Shown here: positions 63,719 through 64,000 of the stretch, piece by piece
Numbering within the stretch: the first letter of the stretch is position 1
Layout of the letters: each line of letters starts with the position of its first letter
NCBI RefSeq assembly: GCF_022213065.1
Contig: NZ_JAKLJA010000004.1
Location: 248,001-312,000 of the forward strand
Direction: 5' to 3'
DNA: 64,000 bases
Origin: Paraburkholderia tagetis
GTDB taxonomy: Bacteria; Pseudomonadota; Gammaproteobacteria; Burkholderiales; Burkholderiaceae
Program-made: the position numbers and the translations under genes
Notes under the pieces: model-generated
Databases searched by the model: none
The model's input: the letters and a program-made list of their open reading frames with translations, nothing else
What the model was told of the DNA's origin: nothing

Positions 63719-64000
63719 TTACAGGTGCCGCAGACCTTCGATATCGATGATGCGGATGAGTTTGCCCTGTGTGTCGATCAGGCCGCGCTTTTGAAATCTT
63801 GACAGGGTGCGGCTGACCGTTTCGAGCGTCATGCCGAGATAGCTGCCCATGTCTTCGCGCGTCATGCGCAGGTTGAACTCCGCATGCGAGTAGCCGCGCT
63901 GGCCGTTGCGCTCGGAGACGTCGAGCAGGAAGGCGGCCACGCGCTCATCGGCGGAAAGCGAGCCCAACACCATCATCTGTGACGACTCGCGGATGAGCTG
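63719..64000 (-). CDS. Crp/Fnr-family transcriptional regulator (5' end missing)
   Basis: Only the last 93 residues are in the window; the gene continues past base 64000. The visible part is the end of the long dimer helix (LIRESSQMMVLGSLSADERV) and the winged helix: LRMTREDMGSYLGMTLETVS then RTLSRFQKRGLIDTQG. The ETVSRxLSRF recognition helix is that of Fnr/Anr/FixK-like proteins. The sensor half, and thus any iron-sulfur Cys, lies outside. Confidence 0.85.
   Translation of the reverse strand, partial: QLIRESSQMMVLGSLSADERVAAFLLDVSERNGQRGYSHAEFNLRMTREDMGSYLGMTLETVSRTLSRFQKRGLIDTQGKLIRIIDIEGLRHL

Noticed and set aside
1..64000. CRISPR arrays, tRNA or rRNA genes, prophage genes and intact insertion sequences.
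   Set aside because: No regularly spaced repeats, tRNA-like cloverleafs, phage structural genes or complete transposases were seen by eye.

Overview
This window looks like part of a Burkholderiaceae replicon, most like Paraburkholderia or Caballeronia. The reasons are the uniformly high GC, several Burkholderia-type trimeric porins, many LysR-type regulators and MFS carriers, a hut pathway of the hutF/hutG type, and a heteromeric-activator pair flhDC. No rRNA, tRNA, CRISPR array or intact insertion sequence was seen. The content is accessory catabolism, transport and regulation rather than core housekeeping.

Left part (1-14.7 kb): a catabolic operon made of an MFS carrier (cut by the window edge), a porin, an alpha/beta hydrolase and an NTF2-like protein; a scrap of an IS630-type transposase; a LysR gene followed by an MHS-type carrier and a class II aldolase; a small secreted protein; a LysE exporter next to a flavin-dependent halogenase-like enzyme; a DeoR regulator coupled to an MFS carrier with a repeated operator candidate upstream; a second porin; and a nitronate monooxygenase.

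Histidine block (14.7-25.6 kb): a His/Arg-type ABC importer (hisP, hisM, hisQ, hisJ) runs leftward and the degradation operon hutH-hutU-hutD-hutI-hutF-hutG runs rightward from a shared control region. That region holds three TTGT-N4-ACAA palindromes of the HutC operator kind, but hutC itself is not in the window. Together these genes import histidine and take it to glutamate and formate.

Middle (25.7-47.7 kb): LysR plus gamma-glutamyltransferase; a CoA-transferase, HMG-CoA-lyase-like enzyme, VOC protein and LysR set; an MFS carrier; NnrU; two tandem serine hydrolases, one of them broken by an internal deletion of about 133 codons; an 800-bp non-coding stretch carrying a long inverted repeat with hairpins; a GntR/FCD regulator; a MoaD-like protein beside a BNR-repeat protein; a possible minus-strand small RNA; a MocR regulator; a branched-chain aminotransferase; and an MHS carrier with an M20 peptidase, controlled by a divergent LysR with a near-ideal T-N11-A palindrome between them.

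Right part (47.8-64 kb): an SDR lacking the usual YxxxK; a DUF1326/DUF2182 pair; a lone receiver, a NarL-type regulator and a MASE4-type histidine kinase next to an orphan flhDC; then a compact cluster holding an ECF sigma factor, its zinc-finger anti-sigma, a 34-residue leader peptide, a cytochrome-b-like membrane protein, a Tat-exported metallophosphoesterase and a cupredoxin. This last cluster is the best candidate for a little-described system. The window ends with a LysR gene, a small secreted protein, an EgtB-like enzyme without egtD, and a truncated Crp/Fnr gene.
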